A stretch of DNA of 64,000 nt, from positions 18,592 through 82,591 of IMG/VR virus record IMGVR_UViG_3300036832_000548; one strand, 5' to 3'. A program made the translations under genes and the position numbers. The notes under the pieces were generated by a model, which was not told the origin of the DNA, did not search any database, and worked only from the letters and a program-made list of their open reading frames with translations. Numbering within the stretch: the first letter of the stretch is position 1; the number at the start of each line of letters is the position of its first letter. The stretch comes from a virus. Positions 14,621-23,507 of this stretch are shown piece after piece.

Positions 14621-15808
14621 ATGCGCTGGTGGCTCAACACGGACGATCCGCAGATATTCGCGGTCGACAATGCGTCAGTCAGCGGGATGGATTTCTCGAC
14701 GCTGCCGATCAATTCGTGGATGGTGCAGTGGACGGATGGCAAGGGCGAGATCGAGAACCAGATTGACCCCAACACGAACGACAATGGCCTACGCGCAAGC
14801 TTTATCGATGTCACGCCTTATGCATCATTCTTTCAGCAGTTCCTTACGCTGTTGCCAGGTCTGACACTGGCGCAAGCGCAGAAGGTTCAAACCGATCTGA
14901 TCAAACAAATCTTCGAAAGCAAGCGGCAGGACCCATTTCACTATCCTGTCGCATCTGGGGACTACTCGTGGGACGCATCGGACGAGGCGCTGTTTTCGTC
15001 TCATGGAGCGCAACTACAAAACAATCTTACAGAGATCGGCGCATCCGTTGTCTCCTACACGGCTTCCGCTACCATCACGATTCCAGCGGAGCAGGCGTGG
15101 GTTCGCATGTGGGGCGGATCGGGCGCGTCGGGTGCTGGATCATCTGTGTCTTATTTGATCGGATCGCCGGGTGTTGGCGCACCGGGTTATCTTGAAAAAT
15201 TTCTGACCGGACTCACGCCAGGCCACACGCTCACCTACACGCGCGGCAATGGTGGCGCAGCGACGACAGGAGTGGGCGGCAACGGCACGCCATCGATCTT
15301 GGCGAGTGGCACGCAGACGATTCCTACGCTCACGGCGAATGGAAGCAACGGGACAAGCCTTAACAGCGCTGGCATGTATCCCACACAAGGCAGTGCAGGC
15401 GGGACGGCGACTGGTGGTGACATCAACCGTAAGGGTCAGATGGGAGGGCCGTCAGTTACTCAACAAGCAGATAGTACTGGCGTGTTGGCGCTGTTGTTTG
15501 GAACGGCTGGTCAGACCGGACTGGCGAGCGGCGTTGATGGTTCCTATACTAGCCCCGGCAATCCGGGCAATCCGGGCGGCATGATCGTGTCCTGGGGCAA
15601 CGTCGTCGTCACGACCGGCATGCAATGGATACCGATTGGTGCCAGCGCGCCGGTGGCCGTGACATCGACAGAGCAAACCGCAATTCTCAATGGCATCGCC
15701 GTGCGCACCAACACTCTTGCTGGCACGAAAAATACGAAAGTCGCGCAGGTCGAAGCGCTGACAGTGATCGCAGACGTAATCAATTACGACGTAACTGCGG
15801 GGTGGTGA
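14621..15808 (+). CDS. Glycine-rich fibre-like protein inside baseplate cluster
   Basis: The protein starts MRWWLNTDDPQIF (an alternative in-frame ATG is at 14597, overlapping the spike gene). Residues 1-115 look like an assembly domain; residues about 135-320 are rich in Gly, Ser and Thr with a GGSGASGAGS-type stretch, resembling polyglycine receptor-binding adhesins. It lies between gp45 and gp46, where Mu has no gene, so it may be a baseplate-attached accessory fibre. The function is inferred from composition. Confidence 0.6.
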   Translation: MRWWLNTDDPQIFAVDNASVSGMDFSTLPINSWMVQWTDGKGEIENQIDPNTNDNGLRASFIDVTPYASFFQQFLTLLPGLTLAQAQKVQTDLIKQIFESKRQDPFHYPVASGDYSWDASDEALFSSHGAQLQNNLTEIGASVVSYTASATITIPAEQAWVRMWGGSGASGAGSSVSYLIGSPGVGAPGYLEKFLTGLTPGHTLTYTRGNGGAATTGVGGNGTPSILASGTQTIPTLTANGSNGTSLNSAGMYPTQGSAGGTATGGDINRKGQMGGPSVTQQADSTGVLALLFGTAGQTGLASGVDGSYTSPGNPGNPGGMIVSWGNVVVTTGMQWIPIGASAPVAVTSTEQTAILNGIAVRTNTLAGTKNTKVAQVEALTVIADVINYDVTAGW

Positions 15809-15809
15809 A

Positions 15810-15992
15810 ATGGGCCAAGCATACCGACCCTCATGCGCCCAGTGTGGCTATGAGGCTCACGGCTTGCCGGATCGCAAGCAGGATCTGGTCCAGAAGCATG
15901 TCATGGGCGTGCTGGTCTGGCTCCATTTGCAGTGCGAGCAAATCTATCGACAGAACGCGGCGCCGCCGCCAGCACCGGCACCACAACAATGA
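15810..15992 (+). CDS. Small Cys-containing protein, 60 residues
   Basis: The product begins MGQAYRPSCAQCGYEAHGLPDRK (CxxC) and ends in a Pro/Ala-rich tail. It sits directly after the previous stop and overlaps the gp46 start by ATGA, so it is probably translated. The function is unknown. Confidence 0.5.
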   Translation: MGQAYRPSCAQCGYEAHGLPDRKQDLVQKHVMGVLVWLHLQCEQIYRQNAAPPPAPAPQQ

Positions 15993-16537
15993 CCGATATC
16001 TATCTGCAGGATCGGGTCAGTCTAGCCGGCACGTTCATGGATTGGCTGCAGAACGCTGATGGCTTGTCTGAGGAACAGGAGCTGGCCACGGCGGTGCGCG
16101 TGGCGATCGGTACGGACACCTTGGCCGCGATTGACGATCCGTTGCCTGATCTCGACAGCGAAGATCGCCGCGGCTGGTGGGGGGACTTGGACGCTGAGGA
16201 AATCTGGCAAGGCTGGCCAATAGGCTGCAAGAACTGGCTGCTGTTCCGCGCCAAGATTGCTGACCCTTATTCATGGGAAGGCGCAACCTTGGTGCGTGCC
16301 AAGGCTTACACCCGCCAAGCCCTGCAGCCGTTCATCGATCTGCACATCTGCAGTCGCATCGATGTCGACGCAACGCGCAGCGGTCGCGACCAGATCTCGG
16401 TGAGCGTCAGCATGTATCGCGGACCCAAGCGACTTATCGAGCTGCGCTTCCAAAGTCTGTGGGACGAAATCGGGCGCGATTATGTTCCGGTCGGATCGAA
16501 GGATCGATACGTCACCGGCCAACCCCTTAATCCTTAA
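15989..16537 (+). CDS. Baseplate wedge protein, Mu gp46-like
   Basis: The start MTDIYLQDRV at 15989 gives a 182-residue protein with the gp46 signature: LDSEDRRGWWGD and GSRLWL-like GCKNWLLFRAK, then a run of PFIDLHICSRIDVDATR. It lies just before baseplate J, as in Mu. The start was chosen for its 4-bp coupling with the preceding gene. Confidence 0.8.
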   Translation: MTDIYLQDRVSLAGTFMDWLQNADGLSEEQELATAVRVAIGTDTLAAIDDPLPDLDSEDRRGWWGDLDAEEIWQGWPIGCKNWLLFRAKIADPYSWEGATLVRAKAYTRQALQPFIDLHICSRIDVDATRSGRDQISVSVSMYRGPKRLIELRFQSLWDEIGRDYVPVGSKDRYVTGQPLNP

Positions 16538-16552
16538 TTTCGGATCTATCTC

Positions 16553-17641
16553 ATGCCGTGGACCACACCGTCACTCAAGACGGTCAGGCAGCTTACGCGC
16601 GATGCAATCACGGCCAACCTTTACGGTGCCGTCTTCGTCGGCAACAACGTGCTGCGCGTCATGGCAGACACGATGGCGGGGCTGGCGCATCATGTCCTGC
16701 GCTATATCGATTGGCTCGCGCTGCAGCTCCTGCCCGACACCGCTGAAACAGAATGGTTGGATCGGCATGGTTCCATCTGGCTGGTGAATTCAGATGGCAC
16801 CATCGGACGAAAGCTGGCAACGCTGGCATTCGGTTCCATCTCGGTCACTGGCACACCCGGCGTTGTTATTCCGCTGGGCGCGACTTTGGTCAGCCAGCCA
16901 GCGACAGGCGCTGTCACAAATTACGAGACCATGGAACAGAGCGTTGTCGGCCAGACTTCGACATCGCTCAGCGTGCGGGCACTCGATGCTGGCAGTAACG
17001 GCAACCAGGCCGCAGGCCAGTTCTTGCTATTCAATCCAGCATTGAACGGCGTAGATCCTCCCGCCTCTGTGATTACGATCACGGGCGGCGCTGACGATGA
17101 GACGGACGACGAGCTGCGGATGCGCGTTCTCAAGCGCATACAGCAGCCTCCGATGGGGGGAGATGCCACGGATTATGAAGCGTGGGCCTTGGCTGTGCCT
17201 GGAGTTACGCGAGCATGGGCATTTCCGCTAGAGCAAGGCATGGGCACGGTAACCATCCGCTTCATGATGGACGATCTTCGTGCCGACAATAACGGCTTCC
17301 CCTTGGCGGAAGACGTGACGGCGGTCGAAACCTACGTTGACTCGCAGCGCCCAGTGGCGGTCAAGGACATCTTCGTTGTCGCTCCAATTCCGTTTCCAAT
17401 CGATCTGCGCATCAATCAATTGGTCGTTGATAGTGGCGCTACACGCGAAGCAATCGAGCAATCGCTGGTCGAGATGCTTTTTGAAAAAGCCGTTCCTGGC
17501 GGCACGATATATGCCTCATGGGTCGAGGTGGCCATCGCTGACGCGCTAGGCGTCGATCATTTCGAACTGGTGTTTGCCACACAGGCGATGCCTAGTCCTG
17601 GACACTTGGCAATTCTGGGATCGATCATTTACGCGGGATAA
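16553..17641 (+). CDS. Baseplate J protein, Mu gp47-like
   Basis: This 362-residue protein shows the baseplate-J layout: an N-terminal helical part, LDRHGSIWLVNSDGT, a central GVVIPLGATLVSQ beta domain, then the conserved ITGGADDETDDELRMRV and PGVTRAWAFP segments. It forms the wedge that links the hub to the fibres. Gene order and length match the family. Confidence 0.9.
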   Translation: MPWTTPSLKTVRQLTRDAITANLYGAVFVGNNVLRVMADTMAGLAHHVLRYIDWLALQLLPDTAETEWLDRHGSIWLVNSDGTIGRKLATLAFGSISVTGTPGVVIPLGATLVSQPATGAVTNYETMEQSVVGQTSTSLSVRALDAGSNGNQAAGQFLLFNPALNGVDPPASVITITGGADDETDDELRMRVLKRIQQPPMGGDATDYEAWALAVPGVTRAWAFPLEQGMGTVTIRFMMDDLRADNNGFPLAEDVTAVETYVDSQRPVAVKDIFVVAPIPFPIDLRINQLVVDSGATREAIEQSLVEMLFEKAVPGGTIYASWVEVAIADALGVDHFELVFATQAMPSPGHLAILGSIIYAG

Positions 17642-17650
17642 GGGTTTGCG

Positions 17651-18367
17651 ATGCCGGATAGGCACATAAGGCGCGACGGTGATGCCTATGCGGTGCAATG
17701 TGCTGCGCTGTTGCCGCAAGGAGTAGCGTGGCCGCGAGAGCCTGATTCCGTCTTAATGAAAACGGTGCGTGGCCTCTCACAGATCTGGGGTTACGTCGAT
17801 GGTCGCGCCGCTGACTTACTGGAAAGGGAAAGCGATCCGCGTCTGACAATCGAGCTGCTCCCGGATTGGGAGCGCAACTGGGGACTTCCTGATCCCTGCT
17901 TCAAAAGTGCGCTGACCATCGAGCAGCGGCATACGTTGCTGCTGTTCAAGATGACGCTGTTGGGTGCGCAAAGCCGACAGTGGTTCATCGATATCTCAAA
18001 GTGGCTCGGCTATAGCATCACGATCACGGAATTCGCGCCATTTACTTGCGGGATCTCGCAATTAGGTGACACGCGCGGCATGGAGTTGTGGGACGACACG
18101 CCAGGTCAGCATCCTGAATTGATGGATGATTTTCGTTGGGAAATCGGCCCACCTGAAACTCGATTTTACTGGCAGGTCCACGTTCACCTTGCGCCATTGA
18201 TGTGGTTTCGATGTGGATCTGGCCGCGCCGGCGAGGACCCGCATCTGACGATCGGATATGCACAGGATCTTGAGTGTCTATTGAGGCGCTGGAAACCTGC
18301 TCAGACTGACATCGTTTTTGATTACAGCAACCTATCTCCGCCGAACAAGTACGCAGGATTGCCATGA
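17651..18367 (+). CDS. Baseplate protein, Mu gp48/YmfQ-like
   Basis: The 238-residue protein opens with LLPQGVAWPREPDS, continues with LERESDPRLTIELLPDWER and NWGLPD, and ends with LECLLRRWKPAQTDIVFDY; these are the hallmarks of the YmfQ/DUF2313 family. It is the last baseplate gene before the fibres. Confidence 0.9.
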   Translation: MPDRHIRRDGDAYAVQCAALLPQGVAWPREPDSVLMKTVRGLSQIWGYVDGRAADLLERESDPRLTIELLPDWERNWGLPDPCFKSALTIEQRHTLLLFKMTLLGAQSRQWFIDISKWLGYSITITEFAPFTCGISQLGDTRGMELWDDTPGQHPELMDDFRWEIGPPETRFYWQVHVHLAPLMWFRCGSGRAGEDPHLTIGYAQDLECLLRRWKPAQTDIVFDYSNLSPPNKYAGLP

Positions 18368-20151
18368 AATACGAGCCGCCGCTCACCAGCTCTGATCCGA
18401 ATGCGCCGTATATCAACGCGCAGGAGGGAAAGGGCATACATGGCTCGGTTCCAACGGCGGCGACCGTCGAAAATCCGCTGCGAGAGATTACGAGTCTGAT
18501 CACGAACTCGGAACAGACGCCTGACGATGGTGACTTGATGCAGGTCACTCGCGGTGTCCGCGACGGACGATTGAACTTTCGCGTGGATCAAGGAACACCC
18601 GATGCACTTGTTGTCGCGCAACTGTCGCCGCCTATTACAGATTATGAGGCTGGCCTTGAAGTTCGTGTATTGGTGGCCCACAGCGCAAGCGGAACTGTGC
18701 CGGTTACAATTCAGATTGGCAATCTTGCGACGGCGGGTGTCGTAAAATTAGACGGCACTGATTTGAAGGCCAACGATTTGTTGGCCGGACAGATTGCAGA
18801 TTTGGTTTATGATGGTGTTAATTTTCAGGTCCAGAACCTTGGCATTGCCGATCAAGCTGGTTCTGGCAACATTGATCGATATGAAATTACGATCCCCTAC
18901 GTGCATGACACTGGTACTATCAATCATTTGATTGGTTTGTACGTTCCAAGTTTGCCCAATATAAATGAAGGGAGAACCGTTGAAATCAAACTGGCAAACA
19001 ATACGACTGGGCCAGTTGATTTCAAGCCCAACAATTTCCCAGTCTATCCAGTGCGTCATCCTGACGGTACTGACCTGTCCGCAGGCGACGGCGTCATCAA
19101 CCAGATTTTGCTTCTCGTTTGGGACGGCGGGCAGTGGCAGTTAATCAGCAGCCGCGCGGACCCGACTGCACTTATTGTAAGAACGCCAAAGCGATCGCTG
19201 CAGTTTCAGGACCCTAGCGCTGGATGGTGGGGAACCTACACGTCCTTCCCATTTATGATGCGCACGCCCAAGGCCGCTGGCAACAGCAGCCTATGGACGT
19301 TTAGTACGTTCATTCGTTGGCCGGTTTTGATCCCACGGCCTAATGTGGTTCCAGGCCATCAAACCGATCTTAGAGAGTTCGTCATATCCGCTGCCGACGC
19401 TACCGGACCTGCTACTGGTGGAGCTGGCGATGTGACCTGCCTGGAGTTTGAAGGCGCCGACATCGACACCTGTCTATCGACCTTTTGGGACAATACTAAC
19501 GTCCCAAAAAGCGGTTACGGCGACTCCACTACGCCTGCAACGCATAACGGTGTTTTTGCGTGGGGCTTATTCAAAGACACAAACTGGCATCATCTAATGT
19601 GGCGGGGAGACTCGATCAGCGCTCATCAAACTGAAGTGTGGATCGATGGCATTCTGGTAAATGCTGGTTCTGTGACTACTCCAAGCACGATGAATGCAGC
19701 ACGGTTGCACGCTCTCGGCACCGAAACTGGCCCGGATAATCCCGCTAACACGACTCCCACTCCTGTTGCGTTCCAACCATCAGTCTATGGCTGTCGTGCT
19801 CGCATGGCCGAGGTTGTCATGGTTGATGGGCAGTGGCTCGATTGGAGCGTCTTCGCCTATAACATCGGCGGCATAATGGTCCCGAAAGTGCTTAACATAC
19901 CGGCGATGAATTTCGGAGTGAACGGCTATTATTTGAACTGGTCGAATGCCACTGCCATGACAGAAACAACTTTAGGCTCCGACTACAGCGGCAAAGGCAA
20001 TAATTGGACGCCGGTCAACTTCACGGCTGCGCATCTGCATTTGGACTATCCCGGTAATCCTGACTCTACCGAGACCTTCGGAACCTTTACCAATGGCGGC
20101 ACATGGCCAACCGGCCTACCGCCAGGATGGCGCACGATTTCAGGACCGTGA
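18364..20151 (+). CDS. Tail fibre 1 with LamG-like domain
   Basis: This 595-residue protein overlaps gp48 by ATGA, which is the usual fibre position. The N-terminal 90 residues (YEPPLTSSDPNAPYINAQEG) are an attachment domain shared with the fibre at 20662. After two beta-rich modules, a concanavalin/LamG-like domain (about 275-500) contains LWTFSTFIRWP and WHHLMWRGDS; the C terminus has FGVNGYYLNWSNAT. The last part likely recognises a cell-surface glycan. Confidence 0.75.
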   Translation: MKYEPPLTSSDPNAPYINAQEGKGIHGSVPTAATVENPLREITSLITNSEQTPDDGDLMQVTRGVRDGRLNFRVDQGTPDALVVAQLSPPITDYEAGLEVRVLVAHSASGTVPVTIQIGNLATAGVVKLDGTDLKANDLLAGQIADLVYDGVNFQVQNLGIADQAGSGNIDRYEITIPYVHDTGTINHLIGLYVPSLPNINEGRTVEIKLANNTTGPVDFKPNNFPVYPVRHPDGTDLSAGDGVINQILLLVWDGGQWQLISSRADPTALIVRTPKRSLQFQDPSAGWWGTYTSFPFMMRTPKAAGNSSLWTFSTFIRWPVLIPRPNVVPGHQTDLREFVISAADATGPATGGAGDVTCLEFEGADIDTCLSTFWDNTNVPKSGYGDSTTPATHNGVFAWGLFKDTNWHHLMWRGDSISAHQTEVWIDGILVNAGSVTTPSTMNAARLHALGTETGPDNPANTTPTPVAFQPSVYGCRARMAEVVMVDGQWLDWSVFAYNIGGIMVPKVLNIPAMNFGVNGYYLNWSNATAMTETTLGSDYSGKGNNWTPVNFTAAHLHLDYPGNPDSTETFGTFTNGGTWPTGLPPGWRTISGP

Positions 20152-20154
20152 CCC

Positions 20155-20649
20155 ATGTCAATTCTCACACACGACAGACCGGACCCGAGGTACTACACGA
20201 ATATCGTGCAGTACGACAATGGGGACTGGGCAGCTGATCCACTTCCAGTTGACGATACGATCATATATCCGACCAGGGGCGGATACACCGGAGCAGGCAT
20301 TCCATTTCCAGGCTTGCGCACGACCACTGCAGGCAGCGTGAAAACTATGGCGCAACAGCTGATCTACAAATACGCGCCCAACGACTTACAACGAAATGCT
20401 CTCTACATCTTGGTAACTCAAACATCCGGTACTGCTTGGACGAACGCCAAGGCGATGATGGACTGGATAGCTGCGGTCAATGCTTTCAGAGATACAACAA
20501 TTGCGAACATCAAAACATTAAACTTCAACCAGATTGTTATGTATATCCCGCCTCTTGGAATGCCGCCCTGGCCTGTGCCACCGGCTGGCTTGACGCCAGT
20601 ATCGGGAGCACGGGTGGGCAGTGCTACTTATGCGCTTCGCTATTCTTAA
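20155..20649 (+). CDS. Fibre-associated protein A
   Basis: The 164-residue product starts MSILTHDRPDPRYYTNIVQYD and contains YKYAPNDLQRNALYILV and IKTLNFNQIVMYIPPLGMPPWP. It is paralogous with the protein at 22574 and each one follows a paralogous fibre. By position it may be a fibre assembly chaperone or cap, but no family was recognised. Confidence 0.65.
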   Translation: MSILTHDRPDPRYYTNIVQYDNGDWAADPLPVDDTIIYPTRGGYTGAGIPFPGLRTTTAGSVKTMAQQLIYKYAPNDLQRNALYILVTQTSGTAWTNAKAMMDWIAAVNAFRDTTIANIKTLNFNQIVMYIPPLGMPPWPVPPAGLTPVSGARVGSATYALRYS

Positions 20650-20661
20650 AGGAGAGATGAC

Positions 20662-22407
20662 GTGCAATATCAGCCTCCATATGGTCCACCTGGCCTAATT
20701 GATCCGAACGCCTCTTACATAAATGGCGATCCTACAATCGGGCGTCAGGGCTCCGTGCCGCCCGCTTCAGCGTTCGAATATCCACAGCGCGAGATCGTCA
20801 ACCTGATCAGCAATTCGAAACAGGTCCCGACTGATCAGGATCTGATGCAGATGACGCGCGCCGTGCGCGACGGCAAGCTGATATATAGTCTCGATAGTGG
20901 TCCGCTGGATACTGTGGAGATTCCCAATTTCAACCCGCCGATCATTTCCTACACTCAAGGGCTGACATTACATGTTCTTATCGCCCATACGGTCACCGGG
21001 CCTACGACTATAGCCATCGGTAATCTAAATCCCACGGCCATCAAGCGCAGAGACGGGGCCGAACTTAATGCTAACGATATGGTGGCCGGCCAGATTGCCA
21101 CTTTGGTTTCGGACGGTAGTTTCTTTCAACTCCAAAATATGGGCGCGGATGGTGGCGTTGGTGGCGCAACGACGCTGCACAACGTCGATCTGCCTTATGT
21201 CCACGACACGGGCGCGCTCGATCCGAATTGGCAAGATCCAAAACAAACCACAAAGAATCATGTGATCGGACTATACAGTCCGGTGTTGCCTGACATCAAG
21301 GAAGGCCGCACGGTTGAGGTTAAGCTCGATCAAGTAATCCAAGGGCCAACTGATTTTGCGCCGAACTCATTTCCGATTCATCCTGTGGCACATCCTGACG
21401 GCTCTCCAATCGTAGCGGGCGATGGCGTTCCTAATCAGATTTGGCTTTTGGTGTTTGATTCAGCCCAATGGCAGTTGCTCGATGTTTTCAATTCAGGCGC
21501 TCAACCCGGACCTGAGCCAGCACCGAAAGCGTATGACGGCAGATCGCTTCAATTGATGCCTCCCGGTAGTCCTAGCTACGGCGCTTGTAACACTCCCCAG
21601 TGTTTGGATCGCATGCCTTCGTTGAATACGAATCGGCAAGTGTTCACGATCAGTGCCTTCGTAAAGACTCCTGTAGCAACAAATCAAATCTATGGGGGCG
21701 CTCAGTCGGGCGGCGGTCAATCTTGGGCGTTCACAGCCGGTGACGTTGGAGGGGCGTGGTGGGGTTGTAGTATGAATTTCTTTGGCGTGAACCTTGAAGG
21801 CGACACAACCAACAACAACATATGGACTGTCTGGTGGAATAACTCTGGCGGTCAAGTCTCAGGCGTAGGATCGTATGAATCTTACACAGGTGTGACGAAT
21901 GGGTACTACACGTCAGGCATAATGACTGACAATAAATGGCATCACTTTCTCTGCACCTCTGATGGAGCATTTATCTATGTCTATATGGACGGCATTCTGA
22001 AAAACAAGGGTGCTGTTTCGGGCAACAGTCCTTGGAATAGCACGCTGAAACAGAACATTGGAACAGATTGGTCTTGTACTGGCATGCCAACCTTAGGTGG
22101 CGCTGCCGGTAATTTCGGGTACAGCACATTGCGTTATGCAGAAGTGATCAACATAGATGGCCAATCGATAGGAGATTATACAAAGTTTGCTCAGGCAGTT
22201 AATGGCATTCTCGTTCCGCTCGATCCGAGCGAGATCATGAAGATGAACTTTGGTCCCAACGGATTTTACTTGAACTGGCAGAACGCAACCGACGCCACGC
22301 CGACTGGCTTAGGCAAGGACGCCAGCCCGAACAACAATAATTGGACGCCAAGAAATATGGATTTGACGCATCTTCAAACCGACTTCCCCGGCAAGCAGCA
22401 ATCATAA
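20662..22407 (+). CDS. Tail fibre 2, paralogue of fibre 1
   Basis: The GTG start follows GGAGAG. The 581-residue product repeats the layout of the fibre at 18364: YQPPYGPPGLIDPNASYING, DLMQMTRAVRDGKL, a beta module, and a LamG-like domain with WHHFLCTSDGAFIYVYMDG, ending in NFGPNGFYLNWQNATD and NNNNWTPRN. Sequence between the shared motifs has diverged, suggesting two receptor specificities. Confidence 0.75.
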   Translation: MQYQPPYGPPGLIDPNASYINGDPTIGRQGSVPPASAFEYPQREIVNLISNSKQVPTDQDLMQMTRAVRDGKLIYSLDSGPLDTVEIPNFNPPIISYTQGLTLHVLIAHTVTGPTTIAIGNLNPTAIKRRDGAELNANDMVAGQIATLVSDGSFFQLQNMGADGGVGGATTLHNVDLPYVHDTGALDPNWQDPKQTTKNHVIGLYSPVLPDIKEGRTVEVKLDQVIQGPTDFAPNSFPIHPVAHPDGSPIVAGDGVPNQIWLLVFDSAQWQLLDVFNSGAQPGPEPAPKAYDGRSLQLMPPGSPSYGACNTPQCLDRMPSLNTNRQVFTISAFVKTPVATNQIYGGAQSGGGQSWAFTAGDVGGAWWGCSMNFFGVNLEGDTTNNNIWTVWWNNSGGQVSGVGSYESYTGVTNGYYTSGIMTDNKWHHFLCTSDGAFIYVYMDGILKNKGAVSGNSPWNSTLKQNIGTDWSCTGMPTLGGAAGNFGYSTLRYAEVINIDGQSIGDYTKFAQAVNGILVPLDPSEIMKMNFGPNGFYLNWQNATDATPTGLGKDASPNNNNWTPRNMDLTHLQTDFPGKQQS

Positions 22408-22602
22408 ATGTGTACGTTTTGCGAGGAAACGAGACGCAGGGCGATAAGGTTGACCGCCATCGTCGAAGCTTGGACCAGAAGCCGACTGGGTGTCAATTCG
22501 CAGATTGTGACTGAAATTGATCGCTATTACCGTGAACAGTACAGACTGGCGGACTCAAACGCGGAAGGTCAAAATGGCGATAATCACGACAACCAAGCCT
22601 GA
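22408..22602 (+). CDS. Small protein between fibre cassettes
   Basis: The 64-residue product starts MCTFCEETRRRAIRLTAIV (CxxC) and is hydrophilic toward the end. It abuts the fibre stop and overlaps the next gene. There is no equivalent in the first cassette, so it may be an insertion. The function is unknown. Confidence 0.45.
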   Translation: MCTFCEETRRRAIRLTAIVEAWTRSRLGVNSQIVTEIDRYYREQYRLADSNAEGQNGDNHDNQA

Positions 22603-23020
22603 TCCGAGGTATTATCAAAATATCACGCAACTGCCCGACCTCACTTGGTCCTCTGATCAGAAGCTTCTTCCTGACCAACAACGTATTGCGCCCGGATATA
22701 CGAGTGCCAACCCTCAGAACATCGCAACCATTCCTGGGCTAACGTCAGAAACAGCATCGAATGTCACTGAATACGCTGCATCACTGGTCAACAAATACGC
22801 GCCTGCGGATGTGCAAAGAAACGCTCTCTATACATTGTCCCACACACCCACTGATGCGAACTCCAAGGCGACGATGGATTGGGTTGCTTCAGTCAACTCC
22901 TATCGGGACACGCAAATCGCCAACGTCAAGACATTAGATTTCAATGGATGTGTAGCGTACATCGTGCCTACTGGAATGCCACCGTGGCCAACACCCCCGT
23001 CCTTCCTGACACCCTCATAA
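22574..23020 (+). CDS. Fibre-associated protein B
   Basis: The start at 22574 has a GGAAGG site; a longer frame back to 22517 lacks one. The 148-residue product parallels protein A (20155): TKPDPRYYQNITQ, KYAPADVQRNALYTL, KATMDWVASVNSYRDTQIAN and GMPPWPTPP. It belongs to the second fibre cassette. Confidence 0.65.
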   Translation: MAIITTTKPDPRYYQNITQLPDLTWSSDQKLLPDQQRIAPGYTSANPQNIATIPGLTSETASNVTEYAASLVNKYAPADVQRNALYTLSHTPTDANSKATMDWVASVNSYRDTQIANVKTLDFNGCVAYIVPTGMPPWPTPPSFLTPS

Positions 23021-23033
23021 AAAGACCGTCATC

Positions 23034-23507
23034 ATGGCCTCGCAGCTTCTTTATTTGCCCGTCTGCGTGCTCGTTGCTGAAGCGGCAAACAATGCTGATT
23101 GGCTCGATGGCCTTGAATATTGGGATGCACCGCCGCCAGCCGGCAATCCGATAATGCTGGACGGCATCTCGTTCACGCTCGAGATGCGATCTGCGCCGCC
23201 AGCCGCAACCGTTGTGCTGCAGGCAAGCACAGTCAATGGGTTTCTCAAGGTCTATGACAACACTTGGCAATTGTCTGTTCCGGCTGCGACTATGCAGCTC
23301 GTCCCGCCAGGAGATTACGTTTTCGATCTGCTCGGGATGGCTGACGGATACACGCGCAATCTCGTGCAAGCGACGGTCACCATCGATCTGGGAATCACAC
23401 GAAGCATTATTCCAACAGCGACGATATTGCCGAGTGCCCAACCGATTCCATTTCCGGCATCAACAATCACTCGCGTCGTCGGAATCAATCCAGAGGCAGT
23501 GATATGA
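23034..23507 (+). CDS. Fibre-region hypothetical protein
   Basis: The 157-residue product starts MASQLLYLPVCVLVAEAANNADWLD and is rich in beta-prone sequence with Pro-rich turns. The N-terminal hydrophobic run is not a clear signal peptide. It overlaps the collagen-like fibre gene by ATGA. Confidence 0.6.
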   Translation: MASQLLYLPVCVLVAEAANNADWLDGLEYWDAPPPAGNPIMLDGISFTLEMRSAPPAATVVLQASTVNGFLKVYDNTWQLSVPAATMQLVPPGDYVFDLLGMADGYTRNLVQATVTIDLGITRSIIPTATILPSAQPIPFPASTITRVVGINPEAVI

